From Corynebacterium yonathiae (lineage in GTDB: Bacteria > Actinomycetota > Actinomycetes > Mycobacteriales > Mycobacteriaceae), in contig NZ_JAKMUZ010000017.1 of assembly GCF_027570195.1 (NCBI RefSeq), positions 1 to 63,449 on the forward strand: DNA of 63,449 bases, read 5' to 3'. Shown here piece after piece: positions 15,599 through 23,571 of this stretch. Made by a program: the position numbers and the translations under genes. Within the stretch, counting starts at the first letter, position 1. Each line of letters starts with the position of its first letter. The notes under the pieces were generated by a model. It did no database searches and was not told the origin of the DNA. It saw nothing but the letters and a program-made list of their open reading frames with translations.

Positions 15599-17254
15599 AT
15601 GAAGCAACTTTCTCGGCTCCTGCGGCCGGTGGCCGCGGTCCTGGCCAGCGGCGCGCTTGCTCTCTCGCTAACCTCGTGCGCCTCTACTTCCCACGCCGCG
15701 GAAGATGGCATGGTCACCTATGTCGAGCCCAATATGTTCAATAACCTTTATCCACCCTCCGGCGGCTATTACCCCAACGGTGGTGTGCTCAATAACATCA
15801 CTGATCGCCTGCTCTGGCAGGATCCAAATACTCTTGAGCTGCACCCGTGGATTGCGGAGGAGATGCCTAAGGTAAATAAAGACAACACCGAGTTCACCTT
15901 CAAGATCCGCAAGGGCGTGACCTACTCTGATGGCTCCCGCCTAGATGCCGCGAACGTGAAGAAGAACTATGACCTTTATGCCCTAGGGGATGAAAACCGC
16001 ATGCTCACCCCTTCGGAGCAGCTGCCTAACTATGAAAAATCCGAGGTCATCGATGACTACACGGTGAAGTTCTACTTCAGCGAGCCCTCCCCAGGCTTCT
16101 CACAGTCCACCTCCGTGATGAACCAGGGGCTGCTTTCTAATGCCACCCTGGATCTGGATGACACCGGCTTCGCGCCGGGCAACGCTACTGCGATCTCCGG
16201 CTCTGGTCCCTTCGTCATCGAGGAAGAGGAGCTGGGCACCAAGCTGGTGCTCAAGAAGCGGGAGGACTATAACTGGGCACCACCGGCTCGCAAGGACCAC
16301 CAAGGGCCGGCCGATATTGAGGGCATCAATATCGTTCTGGCAGCCGAGGACTCCGTACGCGTGGGTTCGCTCGTGGCCGGACAGTCCGATATCGCTCGCC
16401 AGATCGAAGCCCCCGATGAGAAGCACCTCAAGGATCAAAACCTGGAGATTTTCGCCGCGCCTACCCGTGGCGTGAATAATAGCTTCCACTTCCACTTCCG
16501 CCACCCACTCTTGGCGGATAAACGCGTGCGCCAGGCCATCATCCACGCCATCGACCGCGACAATATCCTGAACACCCTCTTTTCCGATTCCTATCCCAAG
16601 GGCACGTCCATCCTGGCCAAGACGGCCATTGGCTATAAGGATCAATCCGCGAACTATGCCTTCGACCCAGAGGAATCTAAGCGCTTGCTCGATGCAGCCG
16701 GCTGGCGTGAAGGAGAAGATGGTATCCGCGAGAAGGATGGCAAGCGCCTATCCGTGACCTTCAATGAGGCCGTCCCGCAGCCGCGCTCCAAAGAGATGTT
16801 TACCAAGGCCCAAGAGATGCTCAAAAACGTTGGCATCGAGGCCAACCTCAACCCGGGTGACCGATCCGCGCAGCAAAAGGCCATGAAGGACCAAGACACC
16901 GTGCAGGTACGCCACACCATGACCGGCCGCGCTAATGTAGATACCTTGGCCACCTGGCTGGATGGCACGGGGCGCAATTCCTTCCTTAACTATGACGAAA
17001 AGACCGAAAGCTTCGGCGATGAGAAGCTGCAGAAACTGGTGGAAGACTACTTCGACCTCAGCAGCGAAAAAGATCGCCTGGCCGTGACCGGACGCATGCA
17101 GGACTACCTATCCGAGCAGGCCTATATTCTGCCCATGTTTGAAGAGCCGCAGGTATATGGGTTTCAGCCTTATATCGAGGGCTTTAGCACTGAGGCCATC
17201 GGCCGTCCATCGTTTTATGCGGTAGACATCAATGCCGCGGAAGGGGAGGACTAA
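15599..17254 (+). CDS. Peptide-type ABC transporter substrate-binding lipoprotein (KPN_01854 family)
   Basis: This 551-residue solute-binding protein belongs to the SBP_bac_5 group. The lipobox L24-T25-S26-C27 predicts a lipid anchor on the outer face of the membrane. Family stretches such as YVEPNMFNNLYPP, YYPNGGVLNNITDRLLWQD and the RKGVTYSDG region match what I recall of the KPN_01854 type, which occurs with CMD/AhpD proteins. I use ATG 15599, which has AAAGGAAA 11 nt upstream, rather than the in-frame ATG 15557. It is the first gene of a tightly spaced operon (gaps of 3 nt or overlaps). The substrate is unknown; the sulfur-type promoter suggests an organosulfur peptide or similar. Confidence 0.9.
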   Translation: MKQLSRLLRPVAAVLASGALALSLTSCASTSHAAEDGMVTYVEPNMFNNLYPPSGGYYPNGGVLNNITDRLLWQDPNTLELHPWIAEEMPKVNKDNTEFTFKIRKGVTYSDGSRLDAANVKKNYDLYALGDENRMLTPSEQLPNYEKSEVIDDYTVKFYFSEPSPGFSQSTSVMNQGLLSNATLDLDDTGFAPGNATAISGSGPFVIEEEELGTKLVLKKREDYNWAPPARKDHQGPADIEGINIVLAAEDSVRVGSLVAGQSDIARQIEAPDEKHLKDQNLEIFAAPTRGVNNSFHFHFRHPLLADKRVRQAIIHAIDRDNILNTLFSDSYPKGTSILAKTAIGYKDQSANYAFDPEESKRLLDAAGWREGEDGIREKDGKRLSVTFNEAVPQPRSKEMFTKAQEMLKNVGIEANLNPGDRSAQQKAMKDQDTVQVRHTMTGRANVDTLATWLDGTGRNSFLNYDEKTESFGDEKLQKLVEDYFDLSSEKDRLAVTGRMQDYLSEQAYILPMFEEPQVYGFQPYIEGFSTEAIGRPSFYAVDINAAEGED

Positions 17255-17257
17255 CCC

Positions 17258-18265
17258 ATGAGCCTGAAATCGATTGCCCTACGCATCGGCCAAGCCGTGC
17301 TGGTTATCTGGGCAACCTTCACCCTCTCATTCATCCTTTTAGCGGCGCTGCCTGGTGACGCCGTCGCGACCCGCTATGACAACCCGACCTTGGGGCTCAA
17401 CGCCGAGCAGTTGGCCGCTATCCGCGAGGTTTATGGCGCCGATGAACCGATCTTGAGCCGCTACTTCAGCGCGCTCGGTGGATTCCTCACCGGTGACTTC
17501 GGCTTTTCCGTCGCCACCGGCACTGCGGTATCGGAGATGCTGGCGGATGCTCTTCCCTCCACATTGGCGCTGGCTATCCTCGCCTTCCTCCTCGGAGTGG
17601 CCTTAGCCTTCCTCGTGGCCATCGTCTCCACCTTCGGTCCATTCTCTTGGCTGCGCAGTTTCTTCCGCAGCCTGCCTTCCGTGATGGTCTCCCTGCCGAC
17701 CTTTTGGATTGGCATCATCCTGATCCAAATATTTTCCTTTGGTTTGGGCTGGGTGCCGGTCATCGGCGCGAGTGACGCCCAAAACCTAATCCTGCCGGTG
17801 ATTACCCTGGCCATCTTCGTGGCGGCACCGCTGGCGCAGGTGCTACTGCGCTCCATCGATGAAGTAATGGATATGTCCTTCGTGCAGGTAGTGCGCGCCA
17901 AGGGTGCTAGCGGTGCCTGGTTGCTGTGGCGCAATGTCCTGCGCAATGCGTTGCTGCCAGCTCTGACCATGGCCGGCCTTACCTTTGGTGAGCTCGTTGG
18001 CGGCTCCGTAGTAACGGAAGCAGTTTTTGCCCGCCACGGCATTGGCGCGTTGACCGTGGATGCGGTGGCCAACCGCGATACCTCCGTATTGCTAGCCATC
18101 GTGGTGCTGGCCGCGGCCGTCTTTGTCCTCATCAATCTCATTGTGGACCTGCTCTACCCAGTGCTTGACGTGCGCCTGCGCGAGGGTAGCCACGATAGCG
18201 CACGCAGCAACACCACCAACACCGCCGATACTCCCGCAAAGAACGAGAAGAAGGTCCAAGCATGA
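17258..18265 (+). CDS. Peptide-type ABC transporter permease, DppB/OppB-like
   Basis: This 335-residue membrane protein has six predicted spans and the binding-protein-dependent transport signature near RAKGASGAWLLWRNVLRNALLPAL, which contacts the ATPase. The N-terminal GDAVATRYDN region between spans 1 and 2 is typical of the DppB side. It starts 3 nt after the binding-protein stop, and its own stop overlaps the next start, so the operon is translationally coupled. The last 30 residues are polar and disordered. Confidence 0.92.
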   Translation: MSLKSIALRIGQAVLVIWATFTLSFILLAALPGDAVATRYDNPTLGLNAEQLAAIREVYGADEPILSRYFSALGGFLTGDFGFSVATGTAVSEMLADALPSTLALAILAFLLGVALAFLVAIVSTFGPFSWLRSFFRSLPSVMVSLPTFWIGIILIQIFSFGLGWVPVIGASDAQNLILPVITLAIFVAAPLAQVLLRSIDEVMDMSFVQVVRAKGASGAWLLWRNVLRNALLPALTMAGLTFGELVGGSVVTEAVFARHGIGALTVDAVANRDTSVLLAIVVLAAAVFVLINLIVDLLYPVLDVRLREGSHDSARSNTTNTADTPAKNEKKVQA

Positions 18266-19074
18266 AGCTTAAATCCACACAGCTGAAGCTCACCCCGGGC
18301 ACCATTATCTCGCTTATTGTGCTGGGCCTAGCGGTGCTCTGCGCGCTGTTCCCCCAACTATTTACCTCCCAAGACCCTAACCAGGGCGGTGACACCATGG
18401 CGCTGCTGCAGCCTAGTTTCCAACACTGGTTCGGCACCGATGCCGTCGGTCGTGACCTGTATACCCGCGTGGTCTATGGTGCGCGCCAATCTCTGCTGGG
18501 TGCGCTGCTAGCGGTAGTGTTTGGCCTCATTGTCGGCACCATCTTGGGCATTATCGCCGGAGTGCGCCGCGGCTGGGTCGATGCTGTCATCATGCGCATC
18601 GTGGATGTGCTGCTGTCCATACCCGGGCTCTTGCTCTCCCTGTCCGTCATCATCGTGCTCGGACACGGCATCTTTAATGCTGCCATCGCCGTGGGCATTA
18701 CCTCCGTGGCAACCTTTGCGCGCCTCGCGCGCTCTCAGGTTCTTAGTGTTGCCGGCTCCGATTTCGTCGAGGCCGCCTACGGTTCCGGCGGCTCGGCCTT
18801 CCAGGTGCTCGTGCGCCATATTCTTCCCAATTCACTCACCGCAGTCTTCGCCGTAGCCGCCTTGCAATTCGGCCTGGCCATTTTGCAGCTAGCTACCCTT
18901 GGCTTCCTTGGTTACGGCGCCCCGCCCCCAACACCGGAATGGGGCCTGCTCATTTCTGAATCACGCGACTATATTGCCACCGCCGGCTGGCTGACCATCG
19001 CCCCCGGCATCGTTATCGTCGCCGTGGTTCTTGCGGCCAACCACCTCAGCCAGACACTGCGAAAGGCGGCCTAA
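18262..19074 (+). CDS. Peptide-type ABC transporter permease, DppC/OppC-like
   Basis: This 270-residue partner permease has a short cytosolic N-terminus followed by about six spans. It carries the DppC-type segment HWFGTDAVGRDLYTRVVYGAR, and the ATPase-contact loop EAAYGSGGSAFQVLVRHILPNSL. The ATG overlaps the stop of the first permease, and its TAA overlaps the ATG of the ATPase. It should form the translocation pore with the first permease. Confidence 0.92.
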   Translation: MKLKSTQLKLTPGTIISLIVLGLAVLCALFPQLFTSQDPNQGGDTMALLQPSFQHWFGTDAVGRDLYTRVVYGARQSLLGALLAVVFGLIVGTILGIIAGVRRGWVDAVIMRIVDVLLSIPGLLLSLSVIIVLGHGIFNAAIAVGITSVATFARLARSQVLSVAGSDFVEAAYGSGGSAFQVLVRHILPNSLTAVFAVAALQFGLAILQLATLGFLGYGAPPPTPEWGLLISESRDYIATAGWLTIAPGIVIVAVVLAANHLSQTLRKAA

Positions 19075-20696
19075 TGTCCCTGCTTAGCATTAGTGATTTA
19101 TCCATTACGTACCGCACCGCCCAAGGTGAGATGGAAGCGGTCAGCGGCATTGAGCTCGAAGTGAACCCTGGGGAAATGACCGCCATCGTGGGCGAGTCCG
19201 GCTCCGGCAAGTCCACCTCCGCCATGGCCGCCATTGGCCTGCTGCCAGACAATGCTTCGATTGTCTCCGGCACCATTACTTTCGACGGCCACGATGTCAC
19301 CCATTTCTCCCAAAAACAATGGCGTACCCTGCGTGGCCGCCGCATTGGGTTGATTCCGCAGGATCCCAATAACTCGCTCAACCCGCTCAAGACCATCGGA
19401 GCCTCGGTGGAAGAGGGCATGGCCATCCACCGGCAGGGTGATAAGGAGTCCCGGAAGAAGCGTGCTCTGGAGTTATTGGAGCGCGTGGGCATTGATGATC
19501 CACAGCGTCGTTATCATCAGTACCCGCATGAGCTTTCCGGCGGCATGAAGCAACGCGTGCTCATCGCTGCCGCTGTGGCACTGGAGCCAGAGCTCATCAT
19601 CGCCGATGAGCCTACGTCCGCACTGGATGTCACCGTGCAGAAAATCATCCTGGATCTCCTTGATGAAATGCGCGAAGAGCTCACCATGGGCATCCTTTTT
19701 ATTACCCATGATCTGGCCGTGGCGGGTGACCGCGCCAATAATATTGTGGTGATGGAAAAGGGCACCGTCCGCGAGTCGGGCGTAGCCGCCCGTGTCCTCA
19801 CCGAGCCCCAGCATGCCTACTCCAAGCGCCTGCTTGCTGACGCCCCCTCGCTCACCGCCCCTACTTCCTCCCAGAGTGCATCTCCGGTGCGGAATAGTAC
19901 GCCCGCCCAACAGGAGACGTTGCTCGAAGTCGAGGGGTTCACCCAGCGCTTCGGGGATTTCACCGCGGTAGATGACATCAACTTTTCCGTAGCCCGGGGT
20001 ACTACCCATGCCTTGGTGGGGGAGTCCGGCTCTGGCAAGACAACCACCGGCCGTGCCATCTCCTTGCTGAGCACGCCTACCTCCGGCAGCATTCGCTTGG
20101 CGGGGGAAGATATCAGCACCGCCCGTGGCAAGCGCCGCCGGGAGCTGCGCCGCTCTGTTCAGATGGTTTACCAAAATCCTTTTGGTTCGCTCGATCCGCG
20201 AGTGAGCATCGGCGATACCGTAGCCGAACCGGTGCGCAACTTTACCGGGGCCTCTAAGCGGGATGCTCGCGCAAAGGCACGGGAGTATCTTGATTTGGTT
20301 GCTTTGGATTCTTCCATGGCGTCTCGTCGTCCCCGCGAGCTTTCTGGAGGCCAGCGCCAGCGCGTGGCCATTGCCCGTGCCATGATCATTGAACCCGATC
20401 TCCTGGTGCTTGATGAGGCCGTTTCCGCGCTCGACGTCACCGTCCAGGCACAGATCCTGCGCCTGCTAGATGAGCTGCAGCGCGAGCTGGAGCTTACCTA
20501 TATCTTCATCTCCCACGACCTCGCGGTGGTAAACCAGATTTCCGATACCGTTTCCGTGCTCTCGCACGGTACGCAAGTGGAATCAGGGCCTACGGCGCAG
20601 GTTTTTGCTCACCCGGAAACCGAGTACACGCGCCAACTCATTGACGCCATTCCAGGCTCCCGCTATCGTGCCGGAGACCTAAACTTGGGGCTATAA
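19074..20696 (+). CDS. Double-domain ABC transporter ATPase (DppD-DppF fusion)
   Basis: This 540-residue cytosolic protein has two complete nucleotide-binding domains in one chain. The first has Walker A GESGSGKST, signature LSGGMKQRV and Walker B LIIADEPTSALD. The second has GESGSGKTT, LSGGQRQRVAIARAM and LLVLDEAVSALD. Peptide importers usually have two separate ATPase subunits; here one gene supplies both, so the transporter needs only four genes. A linker of about 30 residues near position 265-295 joins the halves. It is coupled to the upstream permease and 29 nt before the peroxidase-like gene. Confidence 0.93.
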   Translation: MSLLSISDLSITYRTAQGEMEAVSGIELEVNPGEMTAIVGESGSGKSTSAMAAIGLLPDNASIVSGTITFDGHDVTHFSQKQWRTLRGRRIGLIPQDPNNSLNPLKTIGASVEEGMAIHRQGDKESRKKRALELLERVGIDDPQRRYHQYPHELSGGMKQRVLIAAAVALEPELIIADEPTSALDVTVQKIILDLLDEMREELTMGILFITHDLAVAGDRANNIVVMEKGTVRESGVAARVLTEPQHAYSKRLLADAPSLTAPTSSQSASPVRNSTPAQQETLLEVEGFTQRFGDFTAVDDINFSVARGTTHALVGESGSGKTTTGRAISLLSTPTSGSIRLAGEDISTARGKRRRELRRSVQMVYQNPFGSLDPRVSIGDTVAEPVRNFTGASKRDARAKAREYLDLVALDSSMASRRPRELSGGQRQRVAIARAMIIEPDLLVLDEAVSALDVTVQAQILRLLDELQRELELTYIFISHDLAVVNQISDTVSVLSHGTQVESGPTAQVFAHPETEYTRQLIDAIPGSRYRAGDLNLGL

Positions 20697-20725
20697 ACCG
20701 ATCCCCAGAAAGGTTGGACTGAAAA

Positions 20726-21940
20726 ATGACCGACATCATTAACGAGCTTTCCCATGCCAGTGCCGAGGTGCAGCAGCTGCGCCGTGCACGCCAAGATGCA
20801 CAAGATAATGCGCAGCTGAGCTTTAGTGCGTTGCTTGAGCCCGCAGAGCCGGGTGAGTTCTCCTATGCGGAGCGCTATGCCGTTGCGGCTTTTACCGCCG
20901 CCATCTACCAGGCGAGCGAGGCTGCGGATTTCTACTTCGACCTCTTGGGCGACGAGGCCGATGAGGGCCTTGTCACCGCCGTGCGCGCAGCCGCCCAGCG
21001 CGGTGTGTCCACCGGTCCATACCACCAAGGTGAATTCCTAATCTTTGGCGATACCGACGCGGAAGCCGCGTTGGGCAAGCGCCTAGCCGCCGCCTTCGAC
21101 TGGGCACATCTTTTGGCCTTCCACCCCAAAGATGCCTCCCCGCAGGCCATCGGGCACCTCGATGCTGCCGGGTGGCCTGCCACCGAAATTGTCAGCTTGT
21201 CTCAGCTGGTGGCCTTTTTGTCCTTTCAGCTGCGTGTGGTCCACGGCCTGCACGTGCTTGCTGGGGAGGATTCCGCGTCTCGTCCCACGGCTGAGCGCGC
21301 CGCCGGCGTGACTAACCCGGGATGGCAGGCTACCGCGAATACACTGCAGCCCGATACCGTGCTCCCAGACCACTTTGTCAACCACTCCCTAGGCTGGAAG
21401 CCTTGGGTAGAGGCACTGGCAAAGGAAGACTTTACTGCGGAGCATACCGAAGCCCTCATCAAACCAGAGCGCATTGATTCTGAGTATTTCCGCTTACTCG
21501 CCCGCGATCCTGCAGCATTGAAGGCGCGCACGCTGACTGACCTGGACATTTTCTATAACACCGAAGGCGGCCTCTCCCGCGCGGATCGGGAGCTCGCCGC
21601 AACTGTGGCCTCGCGTTATAACGGCTGCGAGTACTGTGCCGCCGTGCACCAGGCGCGGTGCGTCCAAGAGGGCGGTGACCGCGACATCGTAGACCGCCTC
21701 TTGGACGAAGGCATCGAAGCAGACCTTGGTTCTCAGGAGTGGGACCTTATTCGTCGCGCCGCCGTGGCGCTGACCGAAACCCCCTTTGCTTTTGATGCGC
21801 AACTTTGCGCGGACCTGCGCGCAGCCGGATTCGATGATCAGTCCATCCTGGATCTGATCTACGCTTCCTCCTTCTTCAACTGGGCCAATCGCTTGATGCT
21901 CACATTGGGACAACCGGACGTCCCTAAGCGTTTCCGCTAA
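20726..21940 (+). CDS. Fused CMD-domain and AhpD-like alkylhydroperoxidase protein (Avi_7170 + Avi_7169 types)
   Basis: This 404-residue protein joins two families that I know as separate neighbours. Residues 1-180 resemble the Avi_7170 CMD-domain type and contain no cysteine. Residues 215-404 resemble the Avi_7169 alkylhydroperoxidase type (SEYFRLLARDP, DLDIFYNTEGGL). The second half carries Glu289, Cys301, Cys304 and His308, with the same spacing as Glu118, Cys130, Cys133 and His137 of AhpD, so a redox-active dithiol is likely. It lies 29 nt after the importer ATPase, in the same operon. I infer a role in thiol- or peroxide-linked processing of the imported compound. Confidence 0.85.
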   Translation: MTDIINELSHASAEVQQLRRARQDAQDNAQLSFSALLEPAEPGEFSYAERYAVAAFTAAIYQASEAADFYFDLLGDEADEGLVTAVRAAAQRGVSTGPYHQGEFLIFGDTDAEAALGKRLAAAFDWAHLLAFHPKDASPQAIGHLDAAGWPATEIVSLSQLVAFLSFQLRVVHGLHVLAGEDSASRPTAERAAGVTNPGWQATANTLQPDTVLPDHFVNHSLGWKPWVEALAKEDFTAEHTEALIKPERIDSEYFRLLARDPAALKARTLTDLDIFYNTEGGLSRADRELAATVASRYNGCEYCAAVHQARCVQEGGDRDIVDRLLDEGIEADLGSQEWDLIRRAAVALTETPFAFDAQLCADLRAAGFDDQSILDLIYASSFFNWANRLMLTLGQPDVPKRFR

Positions 21941-22005
21941 CCGGCGACCGGCGCTGACTGGGGTGGCGCGGCAGCAGGGGCGAAGGATCCCTATGATGGG
22001 GCGGC

Positions 22006-22722
22006 ATGACTGATATTAAAAATGACTCCGCACCAGCACACTCGGATGACCAAGCCTTGCAGAAAGTTGCCGTTGTCACCGGCGCTACCGGCGGCATGGG
22101 CCGCGAAATTATCGCGGACTTGGCCGGTGATTATCACGTTTACGCACTGGGCCGCAGCGCAGCGGATCTGCCCGAATCGGACTCCATCACACCGGTAACC
22201 ATCGACCTAGTAGCCGGCCTAGATGAGGACATGGCGCTGCCGGAGCTGGATCGTGTAGACGTGCTTGTGCACGCCGCTGCGCAGGCCACCAAATACTCCG
22301 TAGAAGAAGCCACTCCGGAAAACTGGCGGGCGCACATGGATCTTAATGTGCACGCTCCTGCAGAGGTGACCCGCATACTGCTGCCGCAGCTGCGTAAAGC
22401 CGAGGGCACAGTGGTCTTTATTAACTCTGGTGCCGGCCGCCACAGTTATGGCGATAACGTCGTCTACGCGGCCACGAAGCACGCTTTGTATGCACTCGCA
22501 GACGGACTGCGTATCTCCGAGCCGGGGATTCGCGTATCCACCGTGGCGCCAGGCCCTACCGATACTCCGATGCTGCAGGGGCTGCAGGACTATGACCCCT
22601 CACAGGTCATTGCCCCGGCTGAGGTAGCTCGCGCCATCCGTACTGTGGTGGAGGCAGGGCCCACCACCCAACTCACGGAAATCCAGGTTAGGCCGCGAAT
22701 CGAACTATCTCTGCGCAAGTAG
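22006..22722 (+). CDS. Short-chain dehydrogenase/reductase
   Basis: This 238-residue SDR oxidoreductase has the nucleotide motif TGATGGMGREI (about residues 26-36), NVHAPAE in place of the NNAG-region helix start, and the catalytic Ser and YxxxK in INSGAGRHSYGDNVVYAATKHAL-type context. The first 20 residues are polar and probably disordered. It begins 65 nt after the peroxidase-like gene, close enough for read-through, so it may belong to the same pathway. Substrate and cofactor preference cannot be read from the sequence. Confidence 0.88.
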   Translation: MTDIKNDSAPAHSDDQALQKVAVVTGATGGMGREIIADLAGDYHVYALGRSAADLPESDSITPVTIDLVAGLDEDMALPELDRVDVLVHAAAQATKYSVEEATPENWRAHMDLNVHAPAEVTRILLPQLRKAEGTVVFINSGAGRHSYGDNVVYAATKHALYALADGLRISEPGIRVSTVAPGPTDTPMLQGLQDYDPSQVIAPAEVARAIRTVVEAGPTTQLTEIQVRPRIELSLRK

Positions 22723-22795
22723 TAAATAGGTTTTAGTAAGGTACATCATACATTAATGGGGTTGGTTTTCGGCCTGCCCGTTACACTCGAGGACT

Positions 22796-23533
22796 GTGAC
22801 TTCCCAAAGCCGAAAACGGCCTGCCTATCTCCTTATTTCCGATGCCCTACGCGACAAGATCGAGCGCAATGAATTAGAACCTGGTCAGCGTTTTCCCACC
22901 GAACGCGAGTTGGTCCGAGAATTTCAGGTTGCGCGCATGACCGTGCGCCATGCCTTAGACATTTTAGAAGTAGAAGGCCTTCTTGATCGCCGCCGTGGGC
23001 GCAACGGCGGCACCTACGTGCGTAGGGTCCCCCCTACGCTGAGCCTGACCAATAAGAACAGCATCGTCACGCAATTGCGCGAGCGCGGGCATGACACCGC
23101 CGTGCGGGTGGTTTCCATCAATAAAGCGCACGTGCCTAAGCATGTAGCAGCGATACTGGGCGTGAATGAATCCACCTTTGCATGGGAAATCAAGCGCCTC
23201 TATTCCGTCGACGGCAAGCCGGTCGTCCTCTCGCGCTATACCATCCCGGTAAATATGGCTCCTGATCTCAATCAGCACGACCTGCGCGAGCCGATTATGG
23301 ACATACTGGCTGGCTATAACCTCAAGCCGGTTTTTAAACGCGAGAGTATGAGTGCCGCTACCGCGCGCACCGAAGAACAGAAACTCTTGGAGGTGAGCCG
23401 ATCGCACCCGCTTCTTCGGTTCGTGCGATTGTTGAAGAATGAGACCGGCGCGGTCTTTGCTTATATCGAAGAGTCACTGCGCTCTGATATCGCCAATGTA
23501 GAAGTAGTCTTGGGCGAGGATCCCGCGCCATAA
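22796..23533 (+). CDS. GntR-family regulator, HutC subfamily with UTRA domain
   Basis: This 245-residue protein has an N-terminal winged helix (residues 8-75; ELEPGQRFPTERELVREFQVARMTVRHAL). A UTRA ligand-binding domain follows (from about residue 90; ISFAW-like core, SRYTIPVNMAPDL, LLRFVRLLKNETGAVFAYIEESL). It starts at GTG 22796 with no Shine-Dalgarno; TACACT 9 nt before the GTG could be a -10, giving a leaderless mRNA. It is the last gene of the accessory island and is the most likely substrate-sensing regulator for it, acting beside the sulfur-type sites. This role is inferred. Confidence 0.88.
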   Translation: MTSQSRKRPAYLLISDALRDKIERNELEPGQRFPTERELVREFQVARMTVRHALDILEVEGLLDRRRGRNGGTYVRRVPPTLSLTNKNSIVTQLRERGHDTAVRVVSINKAHVPKHVAAILGVNESTFAWEIKRLYSVDGKPVVLSRYTIPVNMAPDLNQHDLREPIMDILAGYNLKPVFKRESMSAATARTEEQKLLEVSRSHPLLRFVRLLKNETGAVFAYIEESLRSDIANVEVVLGEDPAP

Positions 23534-23571
23534 CCCGTACGAACCGAGGATGGAGGCGCGGGAAAGCTGGC

